A stretch of DNA of 64,000 nucleotides from Glycine soja (taxonomy: Eukaryota > Streptophyta > Magnoliopsida > Fabales > Fabaceae). Below the pieces are notes generated by a model. That model had not been told where the DNA came from. It was given only the letters and a program-made list of their open reading frames with translations, and ran no database searches. Position 1 is the stretch's first letter. The number at the start of each line of letters is the position of its first letter. Shown here piece by piece: positions 48,701-63,243 of this stretch. The position numbers and the translations under genes were made by a program. Where the stretch lies: assembly GCF_004193775.1 (NCBI RefSeq), contig NC_041004.1, forward strand, positions 558,001 through 622,000, written 5' to 3'.

Positions 48701-51700
48701 TCAAAATAAATCTTATAAGTCAAGTTGAATTAGAGAGATGGAACAAGTTTTGTTCATCCCTAAACAAAGAAGAAAAAAGTATTAGATAGTTCAAAATTAT
48801 AATAACGTCTTCAATATTTTTTATGATACATAATCAAAACTTACTAATTTTTCTTCATAAATAGACAAAAATTAAGTATATGTCTTATAAAGATTGATAG
48901 AGACCATGAACATATAATATAATGGTTCCAAACTATCTCATTATTTCTCCAAAATAAGATAAACACTCCATGACAAACTAAAGTTACATTGTTGACAGAA
49001 TTCGTATCCTTTTATATATATATTTTAGACTATTTAATCTCTTCCCAAACATACTATCTTACTTGTTTATAGGGTTAGGGGTGGTTACATTATTAGACTC
49101 TTCTTATAGCAAAACTTTCATCATAGGAAAGAAAATTGTAGCATATTGTGAAACTATGAAGGACAGAGAAAGCATGTGACTTATGTGAGCTAGCTCAAAA
49201 GTAAAAAAGTGAAAACTCAAGCAAGTAACGGCAAATAAATGAATATGTAGGGATGTGGTGGGGGAGTGTTGGATCATTTATGTTGTTGTGATGAATATGC
49301 CCCTTAGGCCACACATTTTCTTTCATTGCCTACTTTTCTGGGTAATCAAAAAGTGGGGTTCCCTATTGCTGCCCTAATAAAATGTTTTTCATTTTATTGA
49401 TACCTAAGTTTCCTCTATCTCCAATATGGTAGTATATTTATTCATTCTGACTCATTCCGCTGCAACCATTAAATATTATAACATAGCCAATTCACAAACT
49501 GGTGATGACATTGAAGACATTCACTCTCTCACTTTGGTTCTTTACCGTATATACTATAAGTGTGTGTACAATATTAGAGTTACTACGCTTTTTATTTTAG
49601 ACTTTAGTTACATTGTACAATCTGTAAACAATTAATTATCAATTACTAATGTATTTTTAACTACATCTCATAAATAATACTACCATTACTCAGAAAAAAA
49701 AGTATTGTACTGTGCCAATAGTAATAAAGATTAAAAGAGTCTTTAGAACCCAGTTTTGTTTTCAGTAAGCTAGTAGACCAAAATTTAAACTCTTGTAAAA
49801 ATAATTATTAGGAAAACCTTCGAATAATAATATATGTCAATTAATCATATTATATATATATATATAGTCTATCATAGGATGAATGTCAGTCTCTATCATC
49901 CGAGAAACAAAGAGTAACACTGTACGGTTTTAAAACTGTCTATCATTTCAGGAGGAGATCCACTGATCCGGATCTGCCTCTTTGTACCATATCCACTGTG
50001 ACAACAACTTATTTGTAAGATTACCCTAAAATTAAATATTATATTTTCTTAGTTGGAAAATGGAAACTCTTAAAGACGTAGATTAAATTGTATACAATTA
50101 CTCTTTTATCTTTAGCTTTTTTTCTTTATGAGCTTGTGGAAACTCCTTGGCCATGCAGTATAATTAATGAAGATAAAGACAGCATTTAGTTTCACATGTC
50201 AATAATTAAAATAAGAAAAAAAAAAAGAGAAGATTTGTAGAATGTGTGTGTGAAGTGTCCTTACAAATATATGCACCTTCTTCCACCATTTTATATGTAA
50301 ATATCAATAACAGTTGTGAGCTTTTAATATATGGTCGTATAACCCTACCCTTAAGGAATTTCCAACCTCAAGTTAAAATGAATTTTTTTAATTAAAATAA
50401 TCATATGAATAAAACAAAATTCATATTCTTTATTCGGTAGGATCGACCTTAAAATAATAAAAAGGAGGTTTTTAACATTCAAACCGGTGAATATAATAAG
50501 ATATTTACTCCTAAATGATTCAACTGTGGTTATACTAAATACTAATAATAGTACAATAATATTATTTTTGTTTTTGACATAATATATTAAAACGTGATAA
50601 ATAAATAAAATAGCATAATATTTATAACTTTAAAGTATTAGCAAATTTTATTTTGACTCCTTGATAATTTCTTTTAGGCTGAGTCTCTAATAAAATAAAA
50701 AATATATTTTTGGTCCTTGTTATTTTTTCTTAATCTTTTCAATATATCTATTTTTTTCATTTGAGTCATTCTAATATTTTTCTCATTTTGTTTTAGTCCC
50801 TTTGAACAATATTTGATAGGGACTAATAACAAATTATTTACATATTTTAGGGATAAAAACACAAAATAGATATATTAGAAGGATTAAAACAAAATTTTAT
50901 TTTATTAAATACTCAATAAATTTTTTTATTAAGAATTCAAAATAAAATTCGTTAGTTTATCCTGGATGCAAAACATATTTAAAACTTATAAATTCCATTG
51001 CTCATATTGATATAATATTTAAAAGTTAAAATGAAATGAAATCATATATTTCATAAAATTTGAATTTAACAATACACAATGATATTCATTAACAATAAAA
51101 AAAATAAATGAATATAATTATCAATAATCATGATGTGAGGTTAAAATGGGTTAGAGTATGATTAAAAAGGATACTGTAAATTATATAAATTAGATAAATA
51201 TGAAATGATTATTGATAATTAAAATTTAAAATGAATAAATAACAAGTTTAGTTGTTTAAAAGTTTATTTTGATATATTGACATTTTAAACCATTTTAAGT
51301 TTTGAGACAAAACTGTAAAAATTATAATTCTCTATCACAAAAATATTTAAATTACATTTCTCTTATCATATTTTATTAGTTACCTTTTTTTTAAGAAGTT
51401 AATTGGTACATATATTTTACTTATGTCAATTGCCAAAACATCTATAAACTTTTAAGGTTTTCAGTAGTTAATTTTGAGCCATATATTATTGACTTTGGGA
51501 ATTTAGAAAAAGAAATTATGTTTCCTGTTAGATTTAGAGTTTCACTTAATCTTTATTCCATTTTCCTAATTCTTAAAATCAACAATAGAGACTCAAAGTT
51601 AGTTGTTAATAATGTTGAAAATAATAAACGGAGAAAAAAAGTTTATCTAAACACTGATGTAAAAAAAGGGGGGGGGGGGGGGGGGGGTTTAACAAAAACA

Positions 51701-54700
51701 GAGGCTGAGATAGTAATATTTTATAATATTGGAATGAATATTCTACGTCGGTTATTTTAGAAACAGTCTAAAAAAAATTCTGACATCAATTATATATAAA
51801 TATATATTCAGTTATATAACTGGTTTTACAAAAATAGTTATTATTATGTTTATAATAAACACTTATAATCTATTTATGTAATAGTTATGTTGATATTTAT
51901 TTAAATAACTAATCCATGAAGATAATGTACTAATGTTAACGGAGGCGGAGAGGGTGAGTGGGTGACAATGTGAAAGATAGATGTGTGTGAGATTTTTTTT
52001 ATATCCAATTTTACTCTTTTGACTCTGATAATTCAATTAAAAATATTAATTATATACATTAAATAATGAAATTATTTGAATATTACCAATTTATATATCT
52101 CATTTTTTCCCCTTAATTAGTATGCTAAACATCACCTTATACAAGTGAAAAATAAGTTTAACTTAATTAGCAAAATATATAGACTTCCCTGAGTTCCCTC
52201 AATGTTCAAGGTTCAACTCTACATGAAAGCATTTCTAGAAAGAAACAAGTATCATATACGATTATGAATTCTTAATGACTTATATTCAAAGGGTATAAGA
52301 ATTTCTTCTTTTAATATAAAAACATCCTAAGTTTTTGCTTATTAATGCATGCACACATGATTACCCTTCTACCAAGTCATTTTTTTTCCTTCTCTCCCTA
52401 TTTTGTTTGGTGGGCAGAAGCCAAAAAGAAAAGAAAAGAAAGAAGGGGTTTAATTAAATACGAATTTGAAAATTTTGTTCCTCTTTTGACACTGATCGAA
52501 TCGGGCATAGCTAGGTAAGGGTAATTGCTTCTGCAAGAGTCATGTTGAAACGTGATCCTACTTAGTTTTGAAAAGGATGAAGCCACAAATAAAGATGGTC
52601 CTTGTATAAGTCCCATTTTCCATACAAAATCTCCATAGACTTACCCTTTAGATATCTTGAAAAATGTAATATAAAATTATCGATTTTGCCAACTAACTTT
52701 AATTAATTAAATGTGGGTTTTTTTTATTAAAAAAGTAAGTATTTTGTACACAAGTGTAAGTAATTGTTTTGTTCAAATAAAGCCCCAACATTAATTTGTT
52801 ATAGGAGGATATATAATTCTCTTATTACATCATCTTACTAATCATCCTATTTTCTTTATATGGTATAAGTATTGAATGTTTTTATATTTTCAAGTTATTA
52901 AATGTATTTTTTTAATATTTTTTATAAAGTAGTAATAGTAACAAGATATAAAGGAAGACTTGCAGAAAGATATATTCATTTTAATTAATAGTTTAAGTTT
53001 AAAATTTTTTTAATTCGTAGTAGGAGAGAATAGATTTATGATAGATACTATGTTTTAATGGCAATTCAATGAGTTAGGTTACTCTTTTCCAATTCAAAGA
53101 CATTTGCATACATAATTAACAGTAAAATCCAGGAAGAAACACAATTCAAAAACGAATCTTTGAATTATCCCAATAGTTAAGTGAAGATTAATGCTAATCG
53201 TGTAAACTCTCACACCACTACTATATTAACTCCGTTTGCCACAACATTGCAATGACAATTTTACCTAACATTGCATGGCTGTCATGTGAGATAGTAGTAA
53301 GAGTTTGCATTTGTTATGATCCTCATGAATAGGCCCTTCCTTTTCGTGCAAAACATAAGACAAGTCCATACATGGGACCACAACATGATGCTAATTAAGT
53401 GAAGAGCTTCACAGCCCCATACTGCACATGTTATTAAGATGCATGCGTGGCACTTTAATTTTTTCAATAATTAATGCCATATGAAAAAACATAGCAATGA
53501 AATTTTTTTTTCTCTTTAGTTGAGTCTAAATTGAAACGAGTTACACATGAAAGACTAATTGGGGACAACCTACTAAATCATTGTTATTGCCCAATTACAA
53601 ATGTGATCCCATTGCCTTCAATGCAATTTAAGTTTTGTCCTGTTCCTAATATTAAGCCATTAGGTTTCTCTCTCTCTCTCTCTCTTTCTTAGTGTAAATC
53701 AACATCTATGCTATAATGTGGAAAATGAAGTGGGTTTGCTTACTACATGTCAAGTCCATAGTAGCATTTAATTGGCCTTCAAATTAGGCTAAGCATATGG
53801 ACCAATGACGACAGAAAAGGAGTGGCAGTTTCTTAAAATTATAATAGGGGTCATTATGGAGCAAGCCTAATAGAACACAAACGTAAGTTTCAACAATAAT
53901 AATGATTCTGTTAGTGTTATTAACATTGTACGGTACAAAATTGTAGTAGTCTTGCCGTATGACCAAAAAGAAAGAGGAAAAAAAAAGTCACTATTTAAAT
54001 GGAAATTAAATTTTCATTCATTTGAAACAAAGAATATATGTATGTGTAATACCGGATACTTGGTCTCTATGGTAATTATTCTATGACAATGATCATTAGG
54101 GACTGGGTTCAAGCTTAATTAGTATATATCTATATATCAGAACAACAAACAAAAAAATGTTTAATAATATATTTGCTTGACTTGAGGAATAATAAAGTGC
54201 TAAAATGTAATCATATCTGAAGCTTGAGGAAAAAATGCTGAGGCATGGTCTGGTTAGGAGGAAACTATTCGTTTCTGTTTTGCATATATAGCTATATCGT
54301 CTGTATATGACCATGTTGAATTTAAAACTTGAGTTACAAATACAACTCTAATTCGATAGAATCGACAATTCAAACGCTGTTTGTATCCAAGAGTTGAAGA
54401 ATCAACAATGGGTACGTATTAGGTCAATTATATATGTGTGGGCAACTTAGAAAATAAAGTAATTAATTTCTAAGTAATCTTAATTAATATCTGACGATAA
54501 CAACAATAGTTAATATTACATATATATACATATATAACGATAATACATGCCTTAAAATTTAACAGTTAATTTTATCATTGATAACTAAAATAATTACTTT
54601 ACATGTACTCATTTAGAAAAGACAAAATCACCATTAAAACGTTGAATGCTGGCATGGACTTGATGACACCGGCACCATTTTCTGCATTAAATTTGCCAAG

Positions 54701-57169
54701 GTAATTAACTTTCAATTATCTTAGTTGACTGGTTAAAAAAGAATGAAATGAAAAAAAAAAGTTGCAGTTGAATCCTTCTACTAACAAAAACTAATAAATT
54801 AATAATTAATACTTTACGATAAAAAGAAAAAACTTTCAATTATTTACCTATATATGTTGCTTGAGTGCACCTTAAAACTATACCTTGCCTTCTTCATTTA
54901 CCTGATAAGAAATTACGTAAAATCATAATTGGAAGAGAAAGCACATACAATATCAATACAAGTAACAAATAGCCACTTGCACTATGAATATGATGGGACT
55001 GAGTAGTCTCTCATTACAATATCAGTACAAGAGATCTTACAAGTAACAAATGCCCACAAGCAATTCAATGATACAAGTCTGTGTCAGTGTGGTGTTCGGT
55101 TAGTCCATGCTTAGGTGATTTCAAAACCAATTCAAAGTAAAAAAATAAAATAAAAAATAAAACGGATTTATAAATTGCTTTCAAATAAAATAACAGTTCA
55201 TGTGATAAAACCATCAAATAAAAGAGCTTAGAATGGATCATGTATTCATGTATAATGTCCCTCAATACAGAGATATTTTTCTAATGCCATCAAGAAGTGT
55301 AATTGTCCAACTTTTCTATCACTTTCATAAAAAAAGTATATGTATAAACATGTAGGACAAGATTAAGCATCACTAAACATAAACCTCAATCACATGGGGC
55401 TGATAAATGATTATTCTAAGAGTCTTCATATTTTAAAGTTGCTAGTGCATTGATGGTGAGAGCAACAAGGTTGAGCATGGGAACTCGTGCTTACTCTAAT
55501 TCCTTCCTAACCCCAATAGAGCAAACATCAACTGACAATTCAATGCAAGAAAAGGAATAGAGTAAAAAAGACATTAAAAATGAAAAGAAAATAGCTTGCA
55601 ATTTCGCACAAGTTCATTTAGCAAAAATGTTATAATTCACGACTTTGCATCTTACGGAACACACGGGTTGTTCTATTTTCTGCAAATCAAGAAATCCAAA
55701 TCATAACCTAGTTATTAGTCCTACTAAGCTAGGAAGAACTAGCATTCTAACAAAAATAACTAACCAACATTAATCGACAAAAATAAAAAAAGCTAGGAAC
55801 AACTATTATGATTTTAATTTTGAAACATGATTTCTCCCCTCTGAAAGAAACTTGCCATTGCTTCCTATTAAGTGTTTTACCAATGTAAGGAATTCAGAAC
55901 CGTGAATATGCTCAAGTTAATAACTTTGTAAATGACTATGTTCATTTGTTTGCACCTCGTGAAACATTGAGGCAGGAATTTTGGGAGTATGATATGATAT
56001 GAATTGTGTGGCTATTGGCACTGACGTCTGAACAATAGAATTATTAACTATTAAGATACACCTTCAAATGAGACAGGTGGTAGATTGACGTAGCCACTGT
56101 TTAGATTTACTACTTACAATATTCACTAAAATTGGCATCAATATGGGAATTAAGTGACAATTTTTTCACACTTTTTTTTATTACTAAAAGTTTATTTGAG
56201 TTGAGTCTCGAAAACTCACCAAGATCAAAACAAGCTTCAAAGTTTATTACTTACAAATAATCTATCAATAAGATTTTTACATTAACAGTAAGATTCAAAC
56301 TCATATCTTTATGGGATATAAGTTTGATCTTTATCAATTGAATCAGCCTTCCATAATTTACATAACCAATGCATCCGATCAAAAATAAATGACAGCTATC
56401 TAACCGTTTATTTATTTTTTATTATATCCAACAGTTGATATGTAAAGATATCATCATGGACCAAGATTTAACAAGTCCATGCTAGACATAACCAACCCTT
56501 TGAAACGGATTTTGTAATTATTTTTTCAATTAAATTTATAAAATTAAATCATCACTAATAAAGCAGACTAGGAGATCTTAGTAACTACCGCAAAGTTTCC
56601 TTGCACTCAATACTTTGAAATATAATTCTTTGTCACTTTAAGAAGCAATATTTAATCTGTACAGAAGCACTAATTCTGCTGAATAAATAATGGATAGCGC
56701 ACTAATAAACCATCTACATAGTATATAACATACATAGTCAGATAATAGTAAATAGGAAAAAAAATGTCAACAATCCAGTAAAACATTTGAATACTACTCA
56801 ATAATTGACAGACTTGGGAAGGGAAAGTGAAGAAAAATGAAAAGAATAGACAACGCTAGATTACCAGTAAAAAAATGAAAATTAAATAAATAAATAAATA
56901 AAGACATTGTACATCATGTCAGTCCCCCTTTAGCTTCAAGAATTGTGCCTTGTCCAAATGGTGCATCTGATGCATAAAATCCAAAGGTTAAAACATATGC
57001 AGAGGACCATTTTCATCTTTTAACATTGATTCTATCCAAGAACGGTGTGAGGATATACCTCCTATACAAAGCATGAGGCAGCTGCTACTTCTTTGAATAG
57101 TAGTGCCATGAGAGCAGCTTCAATCTCCAATAAATAGGCAATTGTCCTCATTAAGGTAGAATCTAAATT
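45779..57169. other. 11.4 kb spacer without a recognisable gene
   Basis: Very AT-rich. It begins with the MYB60 3' UTR and ends with the CS26 3' flank. I see a G20 homopolymer at 51668-51687, short TA runs (about 49850-49865) and a CT run (about 53669-53688). Scattered ORFs of 60-100 codons have no domain signature. No transposon with clear ends was recognised, although degraded ones may be present. Confidence 0.5.
51668..51687. repeat. G20 homopolymer
   Basis: An uninterrupted run of 20 G immediately after A7, unusual in this AT-rich region. It could form a G-quadruplex on the plus strand; its exact length is likely to be unreliable in the assembly. Confidence 0.9.
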
Positions 57170-60100
57170 TTACATTTTCTGAACCTCTTCATAGATAGAA
57201 TGAAAGAGAGCAGTAGAAATATATCTCTCACCAAAACTCGGAAAAATAACCTTCAATGTGCAAAATAAGACACAAAGTTAGAATCAACATTAGGAAGCTT
57301 TATTAACATGAGAATAACTTAGCACGGAAAGTAATAAAATAGAACATCTAAATGCATTCATTCTGTATATATACTTCTGCTCTCCAAATTTCCAACTTTT
57401 CTAATTCTTAGACAGCATCTTTTCCTAAGCCCTTATTTGTCACACTCTTATGCTTTGCCATCAACTGCCACTTCTGTGATGGGAAACACAGACACCCAAC
57501 TTCATCTAATAAACCCAAAAGATATTTAATTTGCTCCTAGCCACTGATCTTGCAATTTTTAAAACCAAATGAAGACAGAAGAATCATGATTCCACATAAA
57601 TTTTGCTTAGAAGAGGTTAATTTTTCAAGGAGCCATAATGATCTAATTAAGGAGATAAGAATACCAAAAAATAACCTGGGACCAAAGAACATGCAGGAAG
57701 CAAAATAAACTATTCAGTTTAACATTCAACAACTCAAACTAAACACAAGCACCAAAATAAACAGAGGAACACATCTCTAGACACAACACCAATTAGTTGT
57801 GAGAAAAATTCACTAAGCTTCATTTTATTCTATCAAATCAATTTTCAACACTGGTTCATATATATAAAACCTGTCCAGTACATCCAATGAAAACAACATA
57901 AAAGAAATCCAAAATATTTGAGAAATAAACTCACCACAATAAGTTTCCCAGAATTCTCAGGCCGTCTTGCTAAATTTATGGCAGCAGCTGCTGCAGCTCC
58001 TGAAGAAATCCCAACCTAGACAGAAATTTGAATCAATTATGATAGAAGCTATTGTAAAAAGTATAAACCAAAGATGAAGAATGTCAAGCCAATAACTAAA
58101 TTGAATTTTGCATCTAGAATATACGCACGCTAAAAATATCTATACAAAGCTAAATGCAGATCCCATACTTCAATTTATAGCCAAAATATTGCAAAACTTT
58201 GCTGATAATTAACATTAAAATATATTCAAAGATAATTTACAAGTAAAATGATTTTTAGTAGGACTAAAGTAGGAATTTTGTAAAGCCAAAGACTAAAGTG
58301 ACCAACAGTTACAATCTCGAGGACTAGAATGAGGATTTACTCAATATTTTAACTTATAACGTACCAGCAAACCTTCTTTCAATGCTAATCTCCTTGCCAT
58401 TTCAACCGCTTCAACATTTGTAACCTGTACTTTCATGTGTCAGGTTAATTAATTGTTCAAAATAATCTATTTATGCAAATTATGAAGATAACAGCACTGC
58501 ATGATTAGAAACAAAAAGCCACTAAAGCAATAACTAAAGAGAGTTTAGTATATGACACTCCGGATAAAGCAATTAAATCTTATGTAGATGACTCTAAAAT
58601 TGAACTCGTGATCACCAAAACTCACGAGACAAAGCTTGCTCTTTAGTATAGAAATACCAAAGCCAAAGAGAATAACCTCTAGCAGATTATTCTGACCAAG
58701 AAATAAAGAGGAAAGTATACAGCAGAGGAGGAATAATTATTTTTACCTTGATAACTTCATCAAGCAGTTTGACATCCAAAATGCTTGGCATGAAACCTAC
58801 AACCAAATCCAATACAGTCAACAACTGACAAGAAAATGTTTTAAGTGGTTATTGGCCTTGAAACTAACAATATGAAGAGGGGAAAAATAGCATTCATAAA
58901 CTTTGTAAAATATTCATACCAGGACTGTCACCCGAAACAACACTTCTGTCTGCAGGTTCCACCCCAACCACCTAAGCAAGACATAATATAGCACACTTTA
59001 ATGCTAGGTTAAAGAAAGTAGAACAAATAAAGCATCACTTGCAATTTAAATGTAAGGAGCATACACCTATAATTGTCTATCATAAGCCTAATACACTTGA
59101 GCATGTCACAAATGACACAATTCCTGGAAAATGTTGACTACAATTTCTGGTTTAATCAAATGTATGCTAGAATAGTCAAACTAATATTTTATGTGTTCCT
59201 TCTGGATCCTTTCTCCTTTTTTTATTCACTCTTGACCCTCTCCCTCTCCCTTTCCAACACAGGACACAGAGCCAGGTCTCCAGAGATTCCAAATATGAGA
59301 AATATAATGTGGATGCTGTCAGCAAACTAATTCAATAACAATTGCATATAATTTCTTTTAAAACTAAAGAAGTGCAAATTATGGGACTTGAATTCAGGAA
59401 CTGATATACTTAGGAGTGGAAGTTAGTGCCACAGGGCCAACAAGTATCTCATTCAATTTGAAATAACAACTAAATTCACATCAAATGAATAATCAAACCT
59501 TTATATTTTTGTTCATCATTTTCAGATATTGTCCAGTGCCAGTAACAGTGCCACCAGTTCCAATCCCAGCTACCAATATGTCAACATTACCCATGGTATC
59601 CTCCCATATCTCTGGCCCTGTAGTTTCGAAGTGGATCTGTAATTTGTGCATATAAATCTTAATAACATGTAAATTAATTTATTTTATAGTTTCTAGTTTC
59701 ATTGATGCGATAAATAATTCAAAACAGTGATTGATTAAGTGAAGGTCTTATGGGAGATGCATTAAGACTTAACCTTTGTATTAGTCATGTTATCAAACTG
59801 CCGAAACATGTAAGCATTGTTTGTGCTGTGAACAATTTCTTCAGCTTTGTCAACTGCCCCTTTTAGCCCCTTCTCAGCATCAGTCAAAATAACCTCTGCA
59901 CCAAATGCACGTAAAAGGATTCTTCTCTCAACATTAACAGAAGCTGGCATTGTGACTATAAGTTTGTACCCCTTTGTTGCTGCAACAAAAGCAATGCCAA
60001 GTCCCGTATTTCCAGTTGTTGGTTCAACCAAAATGGTCTGCACCAATACAGGATCAGGAATGTAGAGAAAATCAGAGATTCAATACCTTGGCTTTGTACA

Positions 60101-61935
60101 AACTATTACATCACAATACAGTAAGTTTTTTTTTTTTTGTCTTAACCCTTTGGTTCATGAGAGAAAAATGACCCTAACTAATCCGGAGTTCGGCCAGGAG
60201 GTAAGTAAAGCCCGACCAAAAATTGTTTCCGCCAACGATGGAACTCAGGTAGTACCCAAACGACTTAACTTTAACTTCAGCACATTAACCACTTATACCC
60301 AATCACTTGGTTACAATACAATAAGTTTAGAGATAGATGGAATAGCAAAGATTGCATTGATATATACACAAAAAATATTCATAATGTACCTTCCCAGGAG
60401 AAATTGCTCCAATCTCTTCAGCATCAGATAACATACTATAGCCAATTCTGACATTTGAACAATAACAGATGTCAACACATGATATATGTTAAAGCTGATT
60501 ATCTGAACATCAAACTCCATCCTTAACAAAAAAAAAAAAAAAAGCATGTCAAACATGAAAGAGAAAACAATTTGCATAGTGCAAATCATGGAATGTGAAA
60601 AAGCTTCTGACAAGATGAGTCAAACTCAGGATTGGGAACGCGATTATCTAACATATCACAAAACCAATCCTTAACAAAACTAAAGCATGTCAAAACAAAT
60701 AGCAATACAATAGCATTGTTAGTTGGTAAAAATAACCTTACATATGAGTGTCGCTAACAACTTTTTAATCAATCAAGAGATGGATGAATCTATGAGTGAG
60801 GAGAGAAACAATGTTTTAAGAGATAAAATTTCACCCCGGTGTATTTACAAAAACTGTTATAGTGTTGTGTACCTCTCAGTATTTTCCTAATAATAATAAT
60901 TCATTAACCTCCTTTGGCAATGTCTAGGATCATAAATTTTCATTCTATCTATCACATTCTTTCTAACACACTTTTTACTAATGATACTCACAAAATTATG
61001 TAAATAATGTAAATCCCACTCCGTATTGATAATTTAACAAGTCCTGACAAGTTTCAAATTTCAGCAAAATGAATATGCAGGTATTGTTAGCATTAATCTT
61101 CTTCTGATGAATAAAAGTATAACCTACCTGTCCTTGACACTTCGGCAAGGTTCCATAGACTCAAGTTTTGCAGCAATGTTAGCCACACAACCTTCCGTAA
61201 CTTTATTGAGGTACACCATTGGCGTATTTCCAATCAACTGCACGACGAATTCGTAAAATCATTCAAAATTAAAAAAGAGAGCTTTTTGGTGAGTCCTAAT
61301 GATAAGAAACATATGACCACTTTTCAAATGTATTAAAATTGTTAAATTCTTTTGTACCCTTGCAGAGTTTATTAGTGATAGATATCGTTAAATATAACCA
61401 TCACTTAAATCATCTAATTATATGGGTATTTTAGGAATAAGATTAGAAGTTATAATATTTAGATAAACTTGTTCAAAAGCACTTCTAGGAGAAGAAAAAA
61501 AAATGCAACCAGCTTCTCCATAATTTAAAATTAGCTTATGAATAAGCTAATTAGAACAAGTTTTCTCCAAAGCTTCTCTAAAAAGATGATTTTTTTTTTA
61601 ACTTATACATAAGCAAATGAAGAAGCTGGTTGCAGTTTTTTCTTTTTTTTCATTAAACTTTGTTCTCCTAATTGGGAAGTGAAGGGAAGTAGGTAGTAGA
61701 GTACCTGGGTGACATCTTCGGCAATGTTGACGGTGTCAAACCCTTGTCTGGTGGAGTAAACTAACGGAGTAGCAGAAGAAGCTTTAGCTTTAGCGGCGGT
61801 GACGGTGACGGTGACGGTGTGCTGAGACTGAGAAGAACGAGAACGAGTATAGGGTTTGAGGCTAACTAAACGGTGCCGTTGGAGATCGAAGGGAAGAAGC
61901 GGTGGTGATGAAGATGAAGATAGCGCCATTCTCAT
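57170..61935 (-). CDS. Plastid cysteine-synthase-family enzyme, S-sulfocysteine synthase (CS26) type
   Basis: Ten exons (minus): 61705-61935, 61128-61237, 60390-60447, 59774-60037, 59499-59636, 58920-58971, 58747-58796, 58365-58424, 57935-58015 and 57170-57250. All join in frame to 374 residues. Exon 1 is a Ser/Arg/Thr-rich, acid-poor transit peptide. The PLP enzyme core follows: SVKDR with the Schiff-base Lys (K112), PTTGNTG (139-145), GTGGT (247-251) and SSGAA. This family makes cysteine from O-acetylserine and sulfide, or S-sulfocysteine from thiosulfate. I favour the CS26 branch, a plastid enzyme linked to redox control in light. It has [10 protein letters not shown] rather than MEPCSSVKDR, and the C-terminus [20 protein letters not shown] resembles CS26. 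An ordinary plastid OAS-(thiol)lyase is the alternative. Intron 3 holds a SINE and intron 1 an inverted repeat. Confidence 0.9.
60126..60312 (-). mobile_element. SINE in CS26-type gene intron 3, with 13-bp TSD
   Basis: A 187 bp element on the minus strand. The head contains gtataagtggttaatgtgc (A-box-like) and a degenerate B box (cctgagttccatcg), and it ends in a poly-A tail (T run starting at 60126). It is flanked by 13-bp direct repeats acaatacagtaag (60113-60125) and acaatacaataag (60313-60325), one mismatch. The body differs from the other SINEs in the window. It lies in gene orientation between exons 3 and 4. Confidence 0.75.
61497..61640. repeat. Inverted repeat (MITE-like) in CS26-type gene intron 1
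   Basis: aaatgcaaccagcttct (about 61500) and agaagctggttgcagttt (about 61620) are near-perfect inverted copies about 105 bp apart, both next to A/T runs. The centre includes a second palindrome, attagcttatgaataagctaat (written here in two parts: attagcttat and ataagctaat). It is probably a small MITE; no target-site duplication was identified. Confidence 0.6.
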
Positions 61936-62897
61936 TCCTTAGACTCGCTAACGTGTCTTTTCTTGAGATTTATCATGGGTTTTACAATTTATTCTTAGAT
62001 TGGGGTCCTTTTGGATTTCCCAATTGCAAAAATAATTATCTTAAATCATATAAAATACTACAAACAATTTTTAGACGGACATTAAATAAAATTTAACTAT
62101 TTTATTAATGTCATTTTTTTTTTTACAAACCACATATATTCTTTGGATATTTAGTACAGTTATGTACTAAAACTTGTCGTACTCAATTTTTTTTTAAAAT
62201 TAAAACAACTTCATGTGAATTAATCAATAAAAATTAATACGAATAATAACTATCAACTCTCCTAAAATTAACGATAATTATATTTAAATTTTCATTACAC
62301 CTTTTATTTTTATCTTATATATTTTTAGTATTTGACTAAAATATTTTTTTGGTGAACATATTTAATTGTACTGATATTATAAAAAGATTTACACTGCTAT
62401 TTTAGTTTCATTTGAGTGTTTAGTGGCATTTTCATGGAGGCATATCCATGTGCTAGCTCACCCAAAAACTTGTTTATAATAATGTTTTGATTTAAAAAAA
62501 AAAGATTCTTACACATTTATTTTAATTTCTTCACACTCTCTGGCTTTGATCAATCATTCCATGTATACTATGACAAGAAAATGCTAAATGGTCTTTCTAG
62601 AGGAAAACACAATTATAGTAGTGTGAGTGTGACATCTGAAATTAAGCTGATAAAAGAAAGCATCATGGAATCTGTAAAGTCCCAAAGGAAAACTAAAAAG
62701 TTGATAACACATATGGCCAGTTCGTGTCAAGTAATATCACTTTCTAAACACCCCCAAAGAAAAAAGGTTGATCATCAAATCAACAACAAAAGACACTACT
62801 TTCATAGTACACCCCCAAATGAAACCAAATTTGCCTAAAGCCTCTTTCCTATCAGATATGAACGTTACCTTACAGTGTCAGCATCAAAATCACTACA

Positions 62898-62951
<54 letters not shown>

Positions 62952-63243
62952 GGTGTTCATGTTGTGACATCTCTAAAGGCCAAACCTAAAATCATTTGTA
63001 TTTATGGATTGTGATAGGACAAAACTTAAGGATACGGTTGTTTAGGTGTTGTTTTGTTTGTATATTCTAGTCAGACTTAAAGTTTGACTTGGGTAATCCT
63101 TATAATAAAGGTATATATTTCAGGATTATCCAGATTACCGAAATTAAACTTGAATTCTGATGAGAAAAACAAGACCTAATTAAGTAGTATATTTAAGTTT
63201 TGTCTTTAATTTGCAATTATATCCAATCCAACGAAATTAACAT
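61936..63243. other. Spacer between the CS26-type and GT47 genes
   Basis: 1.3 kb of AT-rich sequence with a (TA)n microsatellite of about 23 units at 62902-62948. The ORF at about 62581-62838 has no recognisable domain and is probably not coding. Confidence 0.5.
62902..62948. repeat. (AT)n microsatellite
   Basis: About 23 alternating AT units. An ORF running through it encodes an Ile-Tyr repeat and is an artefact. Confidence 0.95.

Noticed and set aside
62768..62989. ORF containing a long Ile-Tyr repeat
   Set aside because: Translation of the (AT)n microsatellite.
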